NCBI GenBank assembly: GCA_035317605.1
Contig: DATHGT010000364.1
Coordinates: 4,284-68,283, forward strand
From: DATHGT01 sp035317605
GTDB taxonomy: Bacteria > Methylomirabilota > Methylomirabilia > Rokubacteriales > CSP1-6
Length of the DNA stretch: 64,000 bases
Reading direction: 5' to 3'
In this document: in pieces, positions 60,620 to 64,000 of the stretch
How the letters are laid out: each line of letters starts with the position of its first letter
Position numbering within the stretch: position 1 is the first letter of the stretch
Position numbers and translations under genes: made by a program
Notes under the pieces: model-generated
What the model was told of the DNA's origin: nothing
What the model saw: only the letters and a program-made list of their open reading frames with translations
Databases searched by the model: none

Positions 60620-62190
60620 GGCCGGGGCTTCACGAGCAGCCCGATGAGCTCCTCGTTGCCATGAGCCAGGTAATACGAGACGGCCACGAGCGCGACGAGG
60701 CCGGCGCTGGTGGCCATCGTCGCGAGTCGGAACCGGGTGCGTTGCCGGGCCGCGTCCGCGTCCGTCACGATCTTCGGAATGCTGACGAGGACGGGGAACG
60801 ACGTGCGCCCTCTCACCTGCTCGACCGTATGGAAGGACGTGTCGAGCTTCTCGGCCACGATGACCGCGGCCGCCGCGAGATCGATCGCGACCACGAAGAC
60901 GATGAGGAGCAGCTTGAGCGGACTGCCCACCGGCCGCGTGGGAACCGCCGCCGCCTCGATGATCCGGAACTGCTCGCTCTTCTGCCGCTGTTCCATACTC
61001 TCGGCGATCTGGGCGTCGCCGTAACGCTTCAGGAGGCTCTGGTAGACGTCTCGGGTGGTTTCGTAGTCGCGGGCCAGCTCCTTGTATTCCTGCTCGCGCT
61101 CGGGGATCTTCTCGATCCGTTGCTGATAGGCGGTGATCGAGCCTCGCAGGTGAGCTTCCTCAGTTTTGAGGACCTTGAGCTCGGTTTCCGACTCGGTGAG
61201 CGCGGCCTTCAACGGGGAGGCGACCGTGCCCGTCCCCGCCGAGGCCGTCGGCTCCGATCCGCCTTTGGCCTTGGCGTCAGCCAGCTCGCGCACGAGCGCC
61301 GCGATCTCCGACTGCGTCTGGAGAACGTCCGGGTACTTGTCGCTGTAACGCGAGCGCAGCTCGGCGAGCGTCTGCTGGAGCCGCGCCAGCCGCGCGGGGC
61401 CGCTCTCCGGGGTTCCCCCGGGGCCGCCCGATCCGGCGAAGCCGAGGGGTCCCGCCTCGCTGATCTGCGCGCTCAGGAAGCTCCTCCGCTCTTGAGCGCG
61501 CGTCTGACCATCGGCGTTGAGCCGGAGCTGCATCTGGAGCCGCTCCAGCGTGGCCAGGTTGGCCTCCATCTGCTGAGGGAGCTCGCCCAGGTGGCGCCGC
61601 TTGAACTCGCTGACGTTGCGCTCTTGCTGATCGAGGCGCTGCTTGGTTTGCTCGAGCTGCACGCGCAGGAATTCCGCCGTACCGCTCGCCTGAAGCTCGC
61701 GGGCTTTCACGTTCTCGTCGATGTAGTAGGAGGCCAGCGTGTTGGCGACGTCGGCGACCGTCTTCGGGTCGGTGCCCTGGTAGCTCAGCGTGAACGCGAT
61801 GGGCCCCTGCGTCTCGCCCTTCGTCTCCCCTCCCTTGATCTCGAGGTGGATATCGCTGCGCATCCGCTCGATGAGCTGGTCGGCGGAAATCCGCTTCTGG
61901 AGATCCTTGTAGAGGCCGAACCGCTCGCGGAGGGCTTCCAGGCGCGACCGGCTGAGGGTTTCCTGACTGATGGTCTTCAGTCGCGTCTCGACCAGGCTCG
62001 TCACCGTGGGCGAGACCAGCTTCTCCGGAATCTCCTGACGGATGACGAGGACGGTCACTGTCGCCCGATACACGCGCGGAATGGCGGTGACCACGGTCAA
62101 GCCGATGGCCAGCGGCACCAGGAAGGCCAGGGTGGCCAGCCACTTGCGCCGCTTCCAGACCGCGCGTAGCCAATCAAACGTGTCTGACAT
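60616..62190 (-). CDS. Wzz/Wzc-type chain-length determinant protein
   Basis: A 524-residue polysaccharide co-polymerase, first gene of the EPS operon. There is an N-terminal helix (about 17-37), a long periplasmic coiled coil (LEQTKQRLDQQERNVSEFKRRHLGELPQQ, repeated), and a C-terminal helix (TSAGLVALVAVSYYLAH). The second half contains the usual segment around GSPLKLLLIVFVVAIDLAAAAVIVAEKLDTSFHTVEQV. It lacks the kinase domain, supplied by the next gene. A -24/-12 promoter lies 50 bases upstream of its ATG. Confidence 0.92.
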   Translation of the reverse strand: MSDTFDWLRAVWKRRKWLATLAFLVPLAIGLTVVTAIPRVYRATVTVLVIRQEIPEKLVSPTVTSLVETRLKTISQETLSRSRLEALRERFGLYKDLQKRISADQLIERMRSDIHLEIKGGETKGETQGPIAFTLSYQGTDPKTVADVANTLASYYIDENVKARELQASGTAEFLRVQLEQTKQRLDQQERNVSEFKRRHLGELPQQMEANLATLERLQMQLRLNADGQTRAQERRSFLSAQISEAGPLGFAGSGGPGGTPESGPARLARLQQTLAELRSRYSDKYPDVLQTQSEIAALVRELADAKAKGGSEPTASAGTGTVASPLKAALTESETELKVLKTEEAHLRGSITAYQQRIEKIPEREQEYKELARDYETTRDVYQSLLKRYGDAQIAESMEQRQKSEQFRIIEAAAVPTRPVGSPLKLLLIVFVVAIDLAAAAVIVAEKLDTSFHTVEQVRGRTSFPVLVSIPKIVTDADAARQRTRFRLATMATSAGLVALVAVSYYLAHGNEELIGLLVKPRP

Positions 62191-62587
62191 GATCTCCAGG
62201 GTGAAGCACGGTGTCTTGCGTCACGGACGAGTGACGGGGGCAAGACGCGTACCACACCTGACACAGTCGCGCGCACGATCCTATCTCGTTGAAATTACGT
62301 ATAAGATCGAGCCATCTCGGAAGAGACCTCTACCGGCGGGGGGGGAGTTGCGGGCGCCATCGACGTCGGCCGAAGATTGTGAAATACATCGAAATCAAGT
62401 AGTTATCGTCCGTCACCCACCTCCGATTTCGGCGACGAACGAGGCATCAGAGCGGCTCGGATCAGTCTAACGTGTTGATTCAACGGCCTAATTACAGGAT
62501 CCCGCAGTTCGTCAGAGGTCACCGAGCAGGACGACGGGGTATGTAGCGCGGGACCGCGATGTGAAGTGCGCTGTCGGTCAGCGATCC
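62191..62587. other. 397-base divergent/leader region of the EPS operon
   Basis: This lies between the cyclase gene end (62588) and the Wzz start (62190), both leftward. It holds the sigma-54 promoter (62239-62254). An inverted repeat in the leader spans 62215-62244: CTTGC-GTCAC with GTGAC-GGGG-GCAAG, loop of 6, so the stem overlaps the -12 box and the start. It could act as an operator or RNA structure. I see no gene here and the region is AT-richer than the surroundings. Confidence 0.55.
62239..62254 (-). promoter_or_regulatory. Sigma-54 (-24/-12) promoter of the EPS operon
   Basis: On the minus strand TGGTACGCGTCTTGCC matches TGGCACG-N4-TTGCW with the invariant GG and GC ten bases apart. 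Transcription would start near 62228, 38 bases before the ATG of the Wzz gene. This is the closest match to consensus of the three found in the window. Confidence 0.75.
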
Positions 62588-63514
62588 TCAGGCGGGCGGT
62601 TGAGGCAGTTCGAGCTGGCCCTGTGAGGGGCCAGCTCGGCCGGCTTGGCGTCGCTGGGGCGCGGCCGAGCGACGCCCCACGCGCGGCTGCGGAAAGTCGA
62701 CGCGCAGCCCTCGCGCCTGAACCTGGAACAGCATCTCGGGATCGGGAAGGCCGGCCAGGCGATGTCGACCGAGGCTTCGGAACCGAATGCCGGACGGAGC
62801 CGATGTCCCGATCGCCACCCTGGTCGCGGCGGAAACGACGATCTGCCCACCGTAGGCCGCCGAGCACACGCGCGCCGCGGTGTGAACGGGCAAACCGATG
62901 TATCCCACGGCCGTCAGCGTCGGCTCGCCGCTATGGATCCCGATGCGGACGCGAACCTCGAGACCCTCACCCCAGGCGCGGTTGCCGAGCTCCCGCTGGA
63001 TTGTCACCGCCGTCTCGATGGCGGCTTTCGCCTGCTCGAAGACCGCGAAGAACTCGTCGGCGCGGGCGTCGATCTCGCGACCCTGCCCTCGCAGCACGGC
63101 GTCCCTGAGGGTGGCCCTGACATCGTTCAGGAAGGCGCCGTAGCGATCGCCCAACTTGCGGAGCAAGGCCGTCGAGCTCTCGATATCGGTCATGAGCAGG
63201 GTCACGAACCCGGTGGGAAGCGCCACGGCATCGGTCGACGTCACCTGAGCCTGGCCGTGTCGCCGCTCCGATTGAAGCTGGCCGGTGATGAATCCCACGG
63301 GCACGATGCGGAACTTCTTCGCGGCGTTCAGCAGCCGCTTCCGCGCGCGCTCGCGGGCGGCGTCGTTCTCGAAGGCGACCTGGTTGAACCGGGCGAGCGC
63401 GTTGCGCACGTGCGCCCGGTCGTGGACGGGCAGCCGCCGCACGCCGCGAGCGTCGACGTAGGCGAAGGCGCTGGCCGGGAGGCCGGCCCGCTTGCTGGTT
63501 TTGAGGCGAGCCAT
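62588..63514 (-). CDS. Class III adenylate/guanylate cyclase
   Basis: A 308-residue protein. Residues ~102-280 form a class III cyclase catalytic domain: TGFVTLLMTDIESSTALLRKLGD (metal Asp110), ARADEFFAVFEQ (second metal Asp153), VRVRIGIHSGEPT, and GLPVHTAARVCSAAYGGQIVVS with the transition-state Arg. About 100 residues precede it without a known sensor motif. The ATG at 63514 is selected by domain layout; the frame is open to a start at 63661. It makes cyclic AMP or GMP; no effector is next to it. Confidence 0.85.
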   Translation of the reverse strand: MARLKTSKRAGLPASAFAYVDARGVRRLPVHDRAHVRNALARFNQVAFENDAARERARKRLLNAAKKFRIVPVGFITGQLQSERRHGQAQVTSTDAVALPTGFVTLLMTDIESSTALLRKLGDRYGAFLNDVRATLRDAVLRGQGREIDARADEFFAVFEQAKAAIETAVTIQRELGNRAWGEGLEVRVRIGIHSGEPTLTAVGYIGLPVHTAARVCSAAYGGQIVVSAATRVAIGTSAPSGIRFRSLGRHRLAGLPDPEMLFQVQARGLRVDFPQPRVGRRSAAPQRRQAGRAGPSQGQLELPQPPA

Positions 63515-63635
63515 GCCCTGGACGATACCGCTGCGCGCGCCTTGACCGCAATCGTCGGGCGGCGCAATATTACTTGGTTCCAGCACAGGATCGCCGCGGC
63601 CGGCTGTGGGCAAGCGGTCTGAGGAGAGAAGAGTC

Positions 63636-64000
63636 GTGAAGAAGAACATCGACCTGGCCATCGGTATCGGCGGCGCGGCCGGTCAGGGTATCGCCACCCC
63701 CGGCGACGTCCTGGCGCGGATCTTCGTGCGTCGCGGACTCCACGTCAACGCCTACAACGCCTACCAGTCCATCATCCGCGGCGGTCACATCTTCCTGACC
63801 CTCCGCACCAGCGACCAGCCCGTGCTGAGCCACGGCGACAAGCTCGACGTGCTCATGCCGCTGAATCAAGACTCGATGGATCGCCACCTCCGGCTGATGC
63901 CGAAGGGCTCGTCGGTCCTGTTCAACAGCGACACGATCAAGCCGGGCGACGTTCCCGCCGGCGTGCAGCTCTGCCCGTTCTCGGTCAAGGCGCTGGCGCC
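63636..64000 (+). CDS. 2-oxoacid:acceptor oxidoreductase subunit (5' part; runs off right edge)
   Basis: The first 121 residues of a 2-oxoacid:ferredoxin oxidoreductase gamma-type domain. The opening AIGIGGAAGQGIATPGDVLARIFVRRG and then YNAYQSIIRGGHIFLTLRTSDQPV are typical of the N-terminal (gamma) domain of fused alpha/gamma subunits (KorA/OforA type). The enzyme oxidatively decarboxylates 2-oxoacids to acyl-CoA. The GTG at 63636 has GAGGAG about ten bases upstream. No stop occurs before the window end. Confidence 0.85.
   Translation, partial: MKKNIDLAIGIGGAAGQGIATPGDVLARIFVRRGLHVNAYNAYQSIIRGGHIFLTLRTSDQPVLSHGDKLDVLMPLNQDSMDRHLRLMPKGSSVLFNSDTIKPGDVPAGVQLCPFSVKALA

Overview
The window is a 64 kb, very GC-rich, densely packed bacterial segment with no RNA genes, insertion sequences or CRISPR arrays that I can see. 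A Sox thiosulfate-oxidation cluster next to a hydantoinase, a MoaD-like protein paired with an Asp-box propeller, ring-hydroxylating dioxygenase genes and a very large exopolysaccharide (EPS) locus suggest a soil or sediment bacterium. Candidatus Rokubacteria/Methylomirabilota is my best guess, but this is inference from gene content and style, not proof.

Region 1 (1-8.6 kb). The 5' part of a hydantoinase A gene points left. Rightward follow a hybrid sensor kinase, a YeeE/YedE thiosulfate-type permease, soxY, soxZ, a fused soxX-soxA cytochrome predicted to be a lipoprotein, and soxB. soxB is the only gene between two 132-nt hairpin elements that are inverted copies of each other. The two copies differ by compensatory changes in their stems.

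Region 2 (8.6-19.4 kb, mostly leftward). This holds a MoaD/ThiS-like protein ending in Gly-Gly with an Asp-box propeller partner, an MFS transporter, a DoxX-like protein and a DUF2231-Rieske membrane protein. An aromatic catabolic block follows: dioxygenase alpha and beta subunits, a dihydrodiol-type SDR, a hydroxyisobutyrate-dehydrogenase-like enzyme and a second SDR. Inside it lies a pseudogene that joins remnants of another alpha and beta subunit. A RutE-type nitroreductase and a small membrane protein close the region.

Region 3 (19.7-27.9 kb). This is an EPS export and control block: an ExeA-type ATPase, an SLBB/Wza-type export protein, two receiver-less sigma-54 activators, a single-domain receiver, a degenerate GGDEF protein, a LuxR-type regulator with an atypical receiver, and a secreted beta-helix protein.

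Region 4 (27.9-62.2 kb, all leftward). About 33 tightly packed genes, most overlapping through ATGA or GTGA junctions, look like one EPS operon. It opens with Wzz, a CapB-type kinase, a NusG-type antiterminator and a priming sugar transferase. Nucleotide-sugar enzymes follow (cytidylyltransferase, C-methyltransferase, 3,5-epimerase, epimerase, oxidoreductase, aminotransferase, acetyltransferase), then a carbamoyltransferase-SxtJ-DUF5989 module. The rest includes glycosyltransferases, deacetylases, an asparagine-synthetase-like protein, a Wzy/ligase, two flippases and several acyl-transfer or modification proteins.

I find good -24/-12 (sigma-54) promoter matches upstream of the EPS operon (62239-62254), the single-domain receiver (22709-22724) and the secreted beta-helix gene (26324-26339). 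Together with the two sigma-54 activators, this suggests one sigma-54 circuit controlling polymer synthesis and a secreted polymer-active protein.

Region 5 (62.6-64 kb). A class III nucleotide cyclase points left and the start of a 2-oxoacid:acceptor oxidoreductase subunit runs off the right edge.
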